This document shows, piece after piece, positions 51,161-61,058 of a stretch of DNA of 64,000 nt. The position numbers and the translations under genes are program-made. This DNA is from JAGVPT01 sp964384415. GTDB taxonomy: Bacteria > Bacteroidota > Ignavibacteria > UBA10030 > UBA8401. How positions within the stretch are numbered: the stretch's first letter is position 1; the number at the start of each line of letters is the position of its first letter. The notes below the pieces were generated by a model that had not been told where the DNA came from, did not search any database, and worked only from the letters and a program-made list of their open reading frames with translations. The stretch is taken from assembly GCA_964384415.1 (NCBI GenBank), contig CAYLMV010000003.1, forward strand, positions 16,021 through 80,020. The letters run 5' to 3'.

Positions 51161-52579
51161 CTACAGCTCGGTGTGCACCCGCGCAGCGATAACATGCACC
51201 GGACCGCGATCACGATTGTACGCAGGATTGAGAACAAACTGATAGTCAACACTCATCGATGCGCCCCGAACGATTTGCGCCGAGTAATATGCCTCCGTAA
51301 TTGCCTCCGGAGCGTAATGCAAAGTCCCGTCGCCGATGAGAAATCCGTAGCCGCCTTTCGACAAATATTCTTCGTGGTCTGGGGAAAGGGAGTTCAGGAC
51401 AATCGCAAGTCCGGCGGCATCGTCGGTCCGGTTCCAGGAAGCGCCTTTGAGAGACCCGCCGACGCTCACCGTCCGGTCAATTTCCGTGAACGCCCATGTT
51501 TCGGTCTTCCCGTCATTCCAACCGGCCCGCAGAAATAGGCCCGCTTCGCCGTTCAACTCCTGCTCAACGTTTATTCCAAGGCCGAACTTTGGAGTGCCGT
51601 ATTTTCGAGACCGGGTAACATCCATGTCGAACGAGGGAGTGTTGATGGTTTCTCGGTAGTCACCGGCATCCGACATATTTCGATAGACGAAGACGCGTGC
51701 TGTCCCGGGGCGGCCGTTGTACGAATACGAATGTTCATACTCCGCCGAAATCTCGTTGTCTTCGGCGACTCGCGTATCCAGCGTCTCTCCGTTTGCCTCG
51801 GCGGGGACCATGACCGCCGCAAAGCGCAGTGCCCAAAGTTCCCGGAAGATTTCTAGAACTCCGCCGAAAGTATAGCCGCGAGTATCCGCAGCATAGTCCC
51901 ACGCCCCGTTGTCCATGATTGACCAATTCAGAAATTGCGTCCGTGCGTCGTGACTGTACTTGTTATTGTCGAAAAAATCGGTAACCGAGAACTTACCAAG
52001 AGTCACAACCGTTCGGTTCAGGTTTCTCTCTCCGCGAAGTTGATTCTCGTCGTCGTCCATCTCCTGTGTTGGTCCCCCTTCACTGAAAGTCTGCTGAACG
52101 TACGCCCGGGCTACATAGACCTGCGGGCCCGGGGTGGATACGCGATAGATTTCGCCGTTCGGAAAACCGGCGATACCGAGAGTCCTACTGAAACCTGCTC
52201 CACCAGAGACTTCCGGATTGAAGTAGGCCTCAGCTCCATTCCAAAGTCGTGCGCCGAAATACAATGTAGAGGTAAGCGACATCTTGGTTTCCGCAGCGCT
52301 GGTCAAACTATTCATGCCGGAATATTTCGCAGCGAATGCCGGATGATATTGATCTACGATAGTCTCTTGAAAATGAACGTTGAATTGCTGCGACTTGCCT
52401 GTACTATCCGATTGTCCTCCAAGAAGAGATATGGAGGACATCATCAGAGAAAGCACAATTGAACTAAGTAAGCTTGTGCATCGTAAGACGCTATGTATCG
52501 AGTGGCTTGAAGAGATCAGGCGAAGTTTCCTTGAATTGGCAAAAGCATCTTCCTCTCTTTTGTCTATGCTGTTCGTCAT
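51161..52579 (-). CDS. OprB-family carbohydrate-selective porin
   Basis: The protein has 472 residues. The body matches the OprB/LamB-like porin pattern: FHFQETIVDQYHPAF near residue 70, LYFGARLWNGAEAYFNPEVSGGAGF near 105, GKFSVTDFFDNN near 200 and GKTETWAFTEIDR near 370. It would let sugars or other small solutes cross the outer membrane. The N-terminus is uncertain: the ATG at 52579 lies within a sequence resembling a dispersed GTCATCCCGA repeat, and the hydrophobic signal begins only about 30 residues later, so the start may be further in. Confidence 0.8.
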   Translation of the reverse strand: MTNSIDKREEDAFANSRKLRLISSSHSIHSVLRCTSLLSSIVLSLMMSSISLLGGQSDSTGKSQQFNVHFQETIVDQYHPAFAAKYSGMNSLTSAAETKMSLTSTLYFGARLWNGAEAYFNPEVSGGAGFSRTLGIAGFPNGEIYRVSTPGPQVYVARAYVQQTFSEGGPTQEMDDDENQLRGERNLNRTVVTLGKFSVTDFFDNNKYSHDARTQFLNWSIMDNGAWDYAADTRGYTFGGVLEIFRELWALRFAAVMVPAEANGETLDTRVAEDNEISAEYEHSYSYNGRPGTARVFVYRNMSDAGDYRETINTPSFDMDVTRSRKYGTPKFGLGINVEQELNGEAGLFLRAGWNDGKTETWAFTEIDRTVSVGGSLKGASWNRTDDAAGLAIVLNSLSPDHEEYLSKGGYGFLIGDGTLHYAPEAITEAYYSAQIVRGASMSVDYQFVLNPAYNRDRGPVHVIAARVHTEL

Positions 52580-52753
52580 CCCGACGTGCCAAAGGCATCT
52601 TTTCGGGAAAAGTCGGAAGCTGGTCTTCCAGCAAACACTTGAGGTAGACCCTGAATAAAAACGTTTCAGGGTGACGTATTTGCAGCGACGACGTATATCA
52701 GTAGCTCGTCATCCCGAAGCAAGTCGGGATCTGTTCTTCAAGGTGTGTGAATA

Positions 52754-54436
52754 TCACCCCTCGTCGGTCACGCAACCCTCGGAGGCAGACGAAACGTTCA
52801 AAATGTATTTATAGAGCATCCCATGCTTCGCCTTGTAGGGAGGCGCCTTCCACTTCTTCAGGCGCTGGGCAATGATCTTCGCCGGTACCTTCAGCGCAAT
52901 CGTGTTCTTTTCGCCGTCCAGCGCGATGACGTCGCCATTCTTAACAATCGCCAGCACTCCTCCCACCTGCGCTTCGGGAGTGATATGCCCTACCACAAAG
53001 CCGTGGGTGCCGCCTGAAAACCGGCCATCAGTGATAAGCGCTACGCTTTTTCCTAAACCAGCCCCCATGATCGTAGAGGTTACCGTCAGCATCTCCCGCA
53101 TTCCGGGACCTCCCTTCGGTCCCTCATAGCGAATGACCACAACGTCGCCGGCCACGATTTTCTTTTTCTCAAGCGCGGTCAGCGTTTCTTCCTCAGAGTC
53201 GAATACCTTTGCCGGCCCGGAGAAGCGGAGCCCTTCTTTTCCCGTAATCTTGGCGACAGCCCCGTCTTTCGCGAGGTTACCGTAGAGAATCTGGATGTGC
53301 CCCGTTTTTTTGATGGGATTCGAGAGCGGGAAGATTATTTTCTGTCCTTCCTTAAGTCCAGGAAGTCCCTCGAGATTTTCTTCGAGAGTCTTTCCGGTTA
53401 CAGTCAGGCATCGCCCGTCGAGGAGCTTTTCCTTCAGCAGCATTTTCTGCAACGCCGGGACTCCGCCAACCGTCTGCACATCTTCCATGACGTATTTGCC
53501 GCTCGGTTTCAGGTCGGCGATTGTTGGAACCCGGTCACTCACTGTCTGGAAATCGTCGATCGTCAGCTTCACTCCGACCGACTTCGCCATTGCGATGAGA
53601 TGCATGACGGCATTCGTCGAACCGCCGAGCGCTATGACAACGGTGATGGCGTTCAGAAACGCTTTGCGCGTCATGATGTCTCGCGGCTTGATGTCGCGTT
53701 CAAGCAAATTCAGGATCGCCTTTCCTGCATTCCTGCATTCGGTGATTTTCTCTTCGCTTGCCGCTGGAGTCGATGAGCTGTACGGAAGGCTCATGCCGAG
53801 CGTCTCGATCGCAGAGGCCATCGTGTTCGCGGTATACATTCCGCCGCATGCGCCTTGTCCGGGGCAGGCATGATGGAGAACTTCGCTCAGTTCTTTTTCA
53901 TTCACCTTTCCTGCAATGTACTGCCCGTAACATTCGAAAGCGGAGACGACGTCCAGAGCACGGTCGCCGAGATGTCCTGCGCGGATCGTTCCCCCATAAA
54001 TCATGATACTTGGACGATTGAGACGTCCCATGGCGATGACCGAGCCGGGCATATTCTTGTCGCAGCCAGGGAGAGAGATGTTTGCGTCATACCATTGCGC
54101 ATGCATGACGGCTTCAATCGAATCCGCGATGATCTCCCTTGACGGCAGAGAAGATTTCATCCCCGCGGTCCCCATCGCTATACCGTCGCTGACGCCGATC
54201 GTATGAAAAATCAATCCGACGAGGCCCGCTTCCTGAACTCCCTGTTTCACAATTTTCGCAAGCTCATTGAGGTGCATGTTGCAGGTATTTCCCTCCCAGC
54301 CCATGCTGGCAATGCCGACCTGCGCCTTTTTCATATCATCGTCCGTCAGGCCGATGCCGTACAACATCGCCTGGGAACCGACCTGAGATTTCTTCTGGGT
54401 TAATTGCGAGCTATACTTATTCAATTGATTGGCCAC
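52754..54436 (-). CDS. ilvD: Dihydroxy-acid dehydratase
   Basis: The 560 residues are complete for the family. Fe-S ligands are in NTCNMHL, LPGCDKNMPG and ACPGQGACGGMYTANTM, and the C-terminal GRFSGGTHGFVVGHITPEA is the family signature. It converts dihydroxy acids to 2-keto acids in valine, isoleucine and leucine synthesis. No other ilv genes are near. A short stretch of repeat-like sequence lies between its stop and the porin gene. Confidence 0.96.
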   Translation of the reverse strand: MANQLNKYSSQLTQKKSQVGSQAMLYGIGLTDDDMKKAQVGIASMGWEGNTCNMHLNELAKIVKQGVQEAGLVGLIFHTIGVSDGIAMGTAGMKSSLPSREIIADSIEAVMHAQWYDANISLPGCDKNMPGSVIAMGRLNRPSIMIYGGTIRAGHLGDRALDVVSAFECYGQYIAGKVNEKELSEVLHHACPGQGACGGMYTANTMASAIETLGMSLPYSSSTPAASEEKITECRNAGKAILNLLERDIKPRDIMTRKAFLNAITVVIALGGSTNAVMHLIAMAKSVGVKLTIDDFQTVSDRVPTIADLKPSGKYVMEDVQTVGGVPALQKMLLKEKLLDGRCLTVTGKTLEENLEGLPGLKEGQKIIFPLSNPIKKTGHIQILYGNLAKDGAVAKITGKEGLRFSGPAKVFDSEEETLTALEKKKIVAGDVVVIRYEGPKGGPGMREMLTVTSTIMGAGLGKSVALITDGRFSGGTHGFVVGHITPEAQVGGVLAIVKNGDVIALDGEKNTIALKVPAKIIAQRLKKWKAPPYKAKHGMLYKYILNVSSASEGCVTDEG

Positions 54437-54547
54437 CGTATACTTCTCCTTTTGGAATTTCGGGATCTGACATTGTGCGGTACGAATACAAAGTATTGAA
54501 ACTCTCGTTCAGCATCAAGTGGATTTATCCGCTATAAAAGGCCGTAC

Positions 54548-54577
54548 AAAAAAAGACCGCTGCGTCAAACAGCGGTC
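54548..54577 (-). terminator. Intrinsic terminator after the dienelactone hydrolase gene
   Basis: On the minus strand GACCGCTG pairs with CAGCGGTC around seven bases and is followed by TTTTTTT. It lies about 60 bases past the stop at 54639. It is the clearest terminator in the window. Confidence 0.9.
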
Positions 54578-54638
54578 GAGAACAGACTTTTCAATCACCG
54601 GAGGGTACAGGAGGTCGTAAATTGTCCCGCCTCATCCT

Positions 54639-55481
54639 TCAAAAGTATTTTTTCAGGAATGCCAACATCCTGGGCCAGGCCATTTGGGCAGCCTTGAGGT
54701 TCGCGCCATTGCGGCCTTCCTGGTCCCGCAAGAAACCATGTCCGGCTCCGTCGAACATTTCGTACTCAAACGTTTTGCCAAGAGACTTGACTTGTGCAAA
54801 AGCCGGAGGAACTGTGGCGCCGACACGCGCATCGTCTCCGCCGTACAATCCAAGCACCGGCACGGTGAGTTTGAGAAGTTCTGATGAGTCGGGCGACACG
54901 CCGTAATAAACAATCGCCGCACTCAGCTTAGGCTGTATGCACGCGTAACCAAAACTTCTTCCGCCTCCCCAGCAAAATCCGACAGTGGCTGTCTTTCCAT
55001 TCGCGGATGGTATTTTTGAAACATAGGCGAGCGCTGCGTCAAGCCGCTTGTAGGTCTCTTCCGCCGAGACGTTGCGGATGAGCATCACTACGGAGTCGCG
55101 CGTCGAAACCGAAGCGGAACCGCCGCCGTTCGGACCATACCCCGAGATAAAATCCGGAGCTACTGCAATGAAACCCTCGCTCGCGAATTGATCTGCCACC
55201 GATCGGATCCAATCCGACAATCCGAATATCTCGTGAATGATGAGAATGACGGGAGCCTTATCGCTTCGTTCAGGGTAGCTGATCCAGGTCCTCAACTGAA
55301 CCTTCCCGTCGTACGGAACATCCACCCATTCGCCGTGACGCGGCGACTTATCTAAGGCGGCACGGGCATCTCCTTCACCGGGAGGAATACCATTGCGACC
55401 GGAAGCAGGTTGCTCTTGCGCACTACTGATTGCCGCCAGGCAAATTATTAGGAGGAATGGTAACGATCTCATGCGGTGCAT
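54639..55481 (-). CDS. Secreted dienelactone hydrolase-family protein
   Basis: The protein has 280 residues from the ATG at 55481 with AAGGA upstream, and a signal peptide (LPFLLIICLAAISSAQ). The alpha/beta hydrolase core has the nucleophile Cys in GFCWGGG, Asp in GGDDARV and His in GAGHGFL, which is the Cys-His-Asp triad of dienelactone hydrolases. IIHEIFGLSDWI is the strand before the first helix. Export suggests a role outside the cytoplasm, substrate unknown. It overlaps no other gene and ends in a clear terminator. Confidence 0.9.
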   Translation of the reverse strand: MHRMRSLPFLLIICLAAISSAQEQPASGRNGIPPGEGDARAALDKSPRHGEWVDVPYDGKVQLRTWISYPERSDKAPVILIIHEIFGLSDWIRSVADQFASEGFIAVAPDFISGYGPNGGGSASVSTRDSVVMLIRNVSAEETYKRLDAALAYVSKIPSANGKTATVGFCWGGGRSFGYACIQPKLSAAIVYYGVSPDSSELLKLTVPVLGLYGGDDARVGATVPPAFAQVKSLGKTFEYEMFDGAGHGFLRDQEGRNGANLKAAQMAWPRMLAFLKKYF

Positions 55482-55572
55482 AGTCTGATTCCTTTTGGTA
55501 TTACGGAGTTTTTTTATAGGCGACTTCTGTCGAAACAATCTCGACGTGCACGCCCCAACAAACAGGGCACGA

Positions 55573-57942
55573 TTACTTGACAAGCAGTAATTTCTTGATC
55601 AGCTGTTTGTTGCCAAATTCGAGTCGCGAAAAATAGATTCCGCTCGCCAGTCTGGATCCGTCGAAAGTGGCCCGGTACAATATCCCGCCGGACATCTCTC
55701 CATTCACGATTGTCGCCACTTCCCTTCCAAGAACATCATAAATTTTGAGGGAAGCCTTTCCGTTCGTCGGAAGCGTAAACTCGATGGTCGTCGTCGGGTT
55801 GAAAGGATTAGGATAATTTTGAGCGAGCGCGAACGATCCGGGTACATTGCCGGACCTGCTTGCGACTCCGGCGGCAGCCTGACGCCGCAGGAGATAAAGT
55901 CCCGTGCGCGTCGAGGCGTAGGTTGTGTCGCCGAACGAGATGATCCGATTGACGGTCTTGTTGTTCAATCCGGCATACGTCCATGACGTTCCACCGTCGA
56001 TGGTGAAATAGACGCCGCGGCCTCCCGAAAAATTTGAGAAGTTCGCGAATATCGCTCCGCTCGAATCGACCGAGAAGCTGTTCAGCGACCAGAAATTCGA
56101 AACTGCCGCAGCGGGCAAATTCACCTTGCTCCAGCTTCCGGCGATCTCCCGATAAAGAGAGCCCCCGGCAATCCCCATTATATTTCCAGACCGGTCGGGG
56201 CCGAGATTGTTGAGGTAATTAACCCCGCCGAGACCCACAGTATCCTCAACCCACGCTCCGCCGCCAATCGGACGACGCATCACCTTCGCATTGACCTGGG
56301 TGCTTCCGTTGAAGTAATACCCGCTGATGTACACATTTCCATGTCGATCGGAAGCCATCGACGAGGTGAAGCTGTAAGTAGAGGAGTGAAAGTTCAGCGT
56401 ATCGATAACCCAGCTGCCGTTGATCGGCTTTGTAAAAACCAGCGTCGGAAAACTGCTTCCGTATTGACTCGTGCCCAGATGCTGCCCGCCTGACTCGTCG
56501 AACATCGACACGCCCGTACGCAGCTGAGACAGGCCTGCGGAGTCAGCATTCCACGTTGCTCCGTCATCCGTGCTTTTTAGGTAGATCGGTCCCCCCCTCG
56601 TCGTTGTTCCGACACTTGCGTAGACATTCCCGATGCCATCAGCAGCCATGCCGATGTTTCCCTGAAATCCGCTTGGAGGATAACTCTTTGTCCAGGACGT
56701 ATCCGATTGTCGCCTCGAATAAATTCCAAGGTCTGTTGAAACAAACCATTTTCTTGTAGCGGATGATTCCAGGAATCCAAGAAAATTTTCAGTTTTGATT
56801 CCGTTGTTCCTCATGCTCCACGTAGTCCCCTGATCGGTACTGACAAACATTCCGAACGATGTCCCTGCGACCAGGATACTGTCGCCCGAAAGCGAACTGA
56901 TGCCCGGCGACGCCACTGTGGTTGACAGAATTCCTGCATCGGTGAGCTGCCACGGCCCGATTCCGCCCGGGGATCTGTAAATGTGAAAGTTCGGCTGTGA
57001 TGAAAAAACATCGTTGGTTACGGCGTAGAGGTTGCCGAAAAAGTCGTCCGTTACGACGCTCACATTTTGCAGTCCAATCCCCGCTGTGTCCGTACTCCAC
57101 GTCGTGCCGCCGTTGGACCTCACGTAGACTCCGCCGCCGTTGCCCACAACGACAATTCGATTCTTCCTGTCTACGTAAACTTTCAGCAGGCTGTTCTTTA
57201 GAGTGAAGCCGCTCACCTTCTGCCATACATTTGAGTCGGGATTCTGGATGAACAATCCATTGTCGGTCGCAGCATAAAGATATTTCGACGTATCACGCGC
57301 AACGCTCCACACATGGGTCGATGCGAGACCGGCAGTATCGAGCTGCCATGATTTTGCGGTGTCGCGGGAGACATACAGTCCGGATGTCGTCAGGACGTAG
57401 AACACTGCACCAACGGTCTGGACAGCGCCCACGGATCGACTCGCAGAACTCCCACCCGGGAAAAATACTGAGACAAGCACGTCTGTATAGTCGCCCGACC
57501 CAAAAACGGCCGGTCCGGCATAATCAAAGATATCGACAACGCTGAAATTCACCGGATTGATTGTGACTTTTTTCACCACCGCGCTTCCCGAGGATTGTTC
57601 CAATACAAAATCCTGAATCGGATCGCTGTTGAGCTTGCCGGGTACGACACTTTGAGCGGTAAACGAAGTCCCCGGCGGAGCTGTGAAGATGTCCATATCT
57701 GCATCCACGGGAGACGAAGTAGAAATGACATTCATATAGATGTTGGTTGAGGTCAGCGACAATGCGCGCGGACTCGCTCCTGCCGCTCCGCCGTTCGTGA
57801 GAAGCGTAGTGGAGAATATTGATTCGCCGAGAGGCACCGGAGAAAAACCAACGTCTTGGCCCTGAACGATCGACATCCAGAGAGGAACCAGGATTCCAAA
57901 AGCTTTGGCCGCCCGGATAATCTTCTCCGTAACATTACTCAT
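55573..57942 (-). CDS. Secreted beta-propeller protein with type IX sorting domain
   Basis: The protein has 789 residues with a signal segment (AFGILVPLWMSIVQGQ). The middle has repeated sortilin/BNR-like units (GLYVSRDTAKSWQLDTAG, GVYVRSNGGTTWS, GMFVSTDQGTTWS, GVYFTIDGGTSWT), giving one or more beta-propellers. The C-terminus is a type IX sorting domain (LAQNYPNPFNPTTTIEFTL, LKIYDVLGREV, SGIYFSRLEFGNKQLIKKLLLVK). It is probably a surface or released protein; such propellers often bind glycans or hold enzymes. Confidence 0.88.
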   Translation of the reverse strand: MSNVTEKIIRAAKAFGILVPLWMSIVQGQDVGFSPVPLGESIFSTTLLTNGGAAGASPRALSLTSTNIYMNVISTSSPVDADMDIFTAPPGTSFTAQSVVPGKLNSDPIQDFVLEQSSGSAVVKKVTINPVNFSVVDIFDYAGPAVFGSGDYTDVLVSVFFPGGSSASRSVGAVQTVGAVFYVLTTSGLYVSRDTAKSWQLDTAGLASTHVWSVARDTSKYLYAATDNGLFIQNPDSNVWQKVSGFTLKNSLLKVYVDRKNRIVVVGNGGGVYVRSNGGTTWSTDTAGIGLQNVSVVTDDFFGNLYAVTNDVFSSQPNFHIYRSPGGIGPWQLTDAGILSTTVASPGISSLSGDSILVAGTSFGMFVSTDQGTTWSMRNNGIKTENFLGFLESSATRKWFVSTDLGIYSRRQSDTSWTKSYPPSGFQGNIGMAADGIGNVYASVGTTTRGGPIYLKSTDDGATWNADSAGLSQLRTGVSMFDESGGQHLGTSQYGSSFPTLVFTKPINGSWVIDTLNFHSSTYSFTSSMASDRHGNVYISGYYFNGSTQVNAKVMRRPIGGGAWVEDTVGLGGVNYLNNLGPDRSGNIMGIAGGSLYREIAGSWSKVNLPAAAVSNFWSLNSFSVDSSGAIFANFSNFSGGRGVYFTIDGGTSWTYAGLNNKTVNRIISFGDTTYASTRTGLYLLRRQAAAGVASRSGNVPGSFALAQNYPNPFNPTTTIEFTLPTNGKASLKIYDVLGREVATIVNGEMSGGILYRATFDGSRLASGIYFSRLEFGNKQLIKKLLLVK

Positions 57943-58397
57943 GGTTGCTCCTTGTGTATGATGGTATGATGTTGGAATACCAGAGTTCTTGCCCTGCCTA
58001 TCGCTGAATAATCGCCGGCATCGAGATAGCGCAACGGGCAGCTCACGCAGTCACAGAGTTCGACTGCGAACAATGATGTCCTCAATAATTCTTAAATCAA
58101 GATTCGGCAAACAAAGGAGGGGGCCCGGAAGCAAACCGGGGTCACGCAATTTTATTAAATTCGTATTCGAATGTCAAGAACCAATGTGATACCAGACAAC
58201 TCGCAAAGTTCCTTCATGTTATCTGAGAAATCTCTTAAAACAACAAACCCGCGCAATCAATATTGGCGGGTTTACAAATCGGGGACATAAAAGTGTTGGA
58301 GGGATTGCTAAAAATGTCGATCTCGAGGCGGGGCATTTTCTTCTAAGCCCTTTGGATCTCTCCGATGGCCTTCAACTCCGGCGAGAGATTGTCTTAG
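57943..58397. other. Intergenic region with hairpins
   Basis: This 455-base gap lies between the two large secreted-protein genes. It holds the terminator at 58245-58273 and a small hairpin near 58120-58135 (CCCGG-aagcaaa-CCGGG). No gene is seen. Confidence 0.6.
58245..58273 (-). terminator. Terminator after the TonB receptor gene
   Basis: AAACCCGC pairs with GCGGGTTT around 13 bases; on the minus strand it is followed by GTTGTTTTAAG. It lies about 125 bases past the stop at 58398. Confidence 0.7.
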
Positions 58398-60914
58398 CTA
58401 CAATCCTATCTCGGTGCTCACCCCAAACCGGATTCTCCGGCCGATATAGTATGCACTTGGGTCTCCCAATTCACCGCCGATGAGGCCTGAAGAGTCTTCC
58501 CATTTGACATTGCGGTCGTTGAGAATATTCCGGCCATCAACAAAGAGAACGAGGTCGAGATATCGTGCGAAGTCGAAATGAAATGGCTTGGAGATCTTCA
58601 CATCTAAGTTGTGGTAGTCGGGCATCCGGGCATTGTTGGGCATGAATGCGAGCGAGGTGTCCAACGGCGTGAATCCGTCGCGTGTTGGATAATAGGTGTA
58701 TGGGCGCCCCGTATGAAAATGGTAAAAAGCCCGGCAGACTATTTCGTACGGCAGGTGAATCGCCGCGTCAATTTTCAGCGTATGGCGCTGATCCCAGCTT
58801 AACGGATAGGGGTCTAAAACCGGCGGGAAACCCCACTGCAATAAATTGAGACCCTGATTCGCGTTATCGCTGACGCCTTCCGCTACCATATAGGTGTAGG
58901 AAACATCCCCTGTGAGCCAACCTCCCCGTTCATGGGAAACAACAATCTCTACGCCATTGACATTGGCGTACGAATTATTCACGTATTCCGCGAAACCGTA
59001 ATTGCCGGCATACTTGCTGTCGGTCGCAAGAAATGTTTTTGAGTCGATGAGATTCTTGGTTTCCTTTTTGAAATACGTTACGGACGCAACGAGATTTTCA
59101 AGCAACACCTGCTTCACGCTCAATTCCCACGCCTTGGTCCGTTCGGGGTCCAAATCCGGATTCCCGACCACCGCACTGACTCCTTTTTGAAGAACGACGG
59201 CGTCGAGTCCCGAGTACAGATAATTGAACAACGGGAATTGAAAATAGTAGCCATAGTTCACGAAGAGGAATCCGTTTTCGGAATACGGAACGGAAAATCC
59301 GAAGCGGGGGCTGAACTGGTATTTGAGCTGAGCGGGTGCATAGTGATTAAGGAGAAGCTGATACTCATTGGGCTGCACGGGAACCAATTCGAAGGCGGGC
59401 CGTTCCGCTGTCGGGTTAAGAAAATCGTACCGCACGCCGGCGCTGATGGTCGCGTTTTCAACTGTATATTTATTCTGGAGATACATGCTCCCGGATTTCG
59501 GAAAGAACCGGTACTGCGTGCTGAAATTCAACGGGTCTTCCGACAGAACAGGCTTTCCGAAATATGTCGTTCGCGGTTCGTATTTCTCGAGATCGGTTTG
59601 AACTTTGTACAAATTGAGTTCGCCGCCGACCTTGAGGATATCGTTCGGGAAAACCTGGCTCGTAAAATCCCCCTTCGACGTATAAATATCCTGGACAGTA
59701 TTGCTCCAGATCTGCTGCTGTCCCTTCAGAACATACTGAAGAAAGAAGTCGTAATCGTATAATTCTGTCGGGTCGAACGCCGGCTTGTCAGCGCTGCCGA
59801 TCCTTGTTGTATTATGAAACGCGCTCAACCGTATTTCAAAAAAAGTATTCTCGGACAATGTTTGCGTCAAAATCGTCGCCAACCGGTACACGTCGCGCTG
59901 CGTCGGCGGCAGGCCGGCGAGATTGAACCGCCAGCTGAAGTCGTACTGTTTTTCATTCTTCAATGAATAGAGAAGCTGCGTGCTCAAACGAAGAGAGGGC
60001 GATATTGCATAATCAATTTTGGCCAGGCCGCTGAGCGTCTGGGAAAAAGGCATCGAGGAAAAATTCTGGAGGTCCTGCCACCACCGCGTCCCGTTCTGAT
60101 TATAATCGACCGAAAGAAAATAAAAAAGCGAATTTTCTTTGATTGGCCCGCTTGCGGCAAGATCAACTTCGCTCTCTTTGTTGTTCGCTGTTCCATATCC
60201 AACGTTGTCTTTCAACGCACGGAGTGACGCCTGCGAAGTATTTGAGCCGGATTTAGTGACAACGTTGACAACTCCCGACTCTGCGTTTCCGTATTCAGCC
60301 TCAAACCCGCCTGTTTGCAGTGCAACCTCCGCAATCGAACTATTCGGAAGGTCTGCTCCCAATCCTCCCTGCAAGACATCCTGAGCGGGCAAACCGTCTA
60401 TCAGGTAGAGCACTTCAGAAGTTTTTCCGCCTCTTACATTTCCTTCCACTGTCGTTCCGGGCTTCATTCCGATGACATCGGTGAACGTGGAAACCGGAAG
60501 AACCTTGATATCCTCGCTCCCGATAGTGTGGATCGTTCCAAGAACATCCTTCTGAATCAACGGCTTCTGGGCCTGTATGACAATTTCCTTCATCTCGACG
60601 GTGGAAGAAGTAAGGTCGATGGTAACTCTCGACTGCAAGCTTAGATTCACCTGAATGTTTTCATACAGAACCGCCGTATAGCCGAGCATTTGAACGCGGA
60701 TGCTGTATTTTCCCACTTCGAGATTATAAAAGACAAACTTCCCCTCGCTATCGGTGACGCGCCCTATCTTCGTTCCGACGATAATGACCGTCGCTCCGGG
60801 AATAGGAGTCTTCGTCTCTTTGTCACGAACTATTCCTTCGATCGTACCAGTCGTACCCGCCAGCGCGAAGTTCGCTGCCGTGAGAGCAAGAAGAAGGATT
60901 CTTTTTATAGACAT
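58398..60914 (-). CDS. TonB-dependent outer-membrane receptor
   Basis: The protein has 838 residues starting at the ATG at 60914 (MSIKRILLLALTAANFALA, a signal peptide). The frame is open further back but lacks a signal there. Residues about 25-105 are a carboxypeptidase regulatory-like beta domain (GTIEGIVRDKETKTPIPGATV), then the plug (VLYLIDGLPAQDV, SGVVNVVTKSG) and a 22-strand-like barrel ending in FGVSTEIGL. It resembles SusC-like transporters in layout but lacks a SusD partner; the next gene upstream encodes a lipoprotein that may be its partner. The substrate is unknown. Confidence 0.92.
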   Translation of the reverse strand: MSIKRILLLALTAANFALAGTTGTIEGIVRDKETKTPIPGATVIIVGTKIGRVTDSEGKFVFYNLEVGKYSIRVQMLGYTAVLYENIQVNLSLQSRVTIDLTSSTVEMKEIVIQAQKPLIQKDVLGTIHTIGSEDIKVLPVSTFTDVIGMKPGTTVEGNVRGGKTSEVLYLIDGLPAQDVLQGGLGADLPNSSIAEVALQTGGFEAEYGNAESGVVNVVTKSGSNTSQASLRALKDNVGYGTANNKESEVDLAASGPIKENSLFYFLSVDYNQNGTRWWQDLQNFSSMPFSQTLSGLAKIDYAISPSLRLSTQLLYSLKNEKQYDFSWRFNLAGLPPTQRDVYRLATILTQTLSENTFFEIRLSAFHNTTRIGSADKPAFDPTELYDYDFFLQYVLKGQQQIWSNTVQDIYTSKGDFTSQVFPNDILKVGGELNLYKVQTDLEKYEPRTTYFGKPVLSEDPLNFSTQYRFFPKSGSMYLQNKYTVENATISAGVRYDFLNPTAERPAFELVPVQPNEYQLLLNHYAPAQLKYQFSPRFGFSVPYSENGFLFVNYGYYFQFPLFNYLYSGLDAVVLQKGVSAVVGNPDLDPERTKAWELSVKQVLLENLVASVTYFKKETKNLIDSKTFLATDSKYAGNYGFAEYVNNSYANVNGVEIVVSHERGGWLTGDVSYTYMVAEGVSDNANQGLNLLQWGFPPVLDPYPLSWDQRHTLKIDAAIHLPYEIVCRAFYHFHTGRPYTYYPTRDGFTPLDTSLAFMPNNARMPDYHNLDVKISKPFHFDFARYLDLVLFVDGRNILNDRNVKWEDSSGLIGGELGDPSAYYIGRRIRFGVSTEIGL

Positions 60915-61058
60915 ACAGTGTAATCCGAGCTGAATGCGGAGGAGACCTGGAGGAAGGTAATTTTTGAACCAGTGATGCTTATGAGGGTAACTCCTTTGAT
61001 AGAGTTGACACTGCATTCTTTGCAATATAACCGCTATGCATCCAACACCAAAAAGTGA

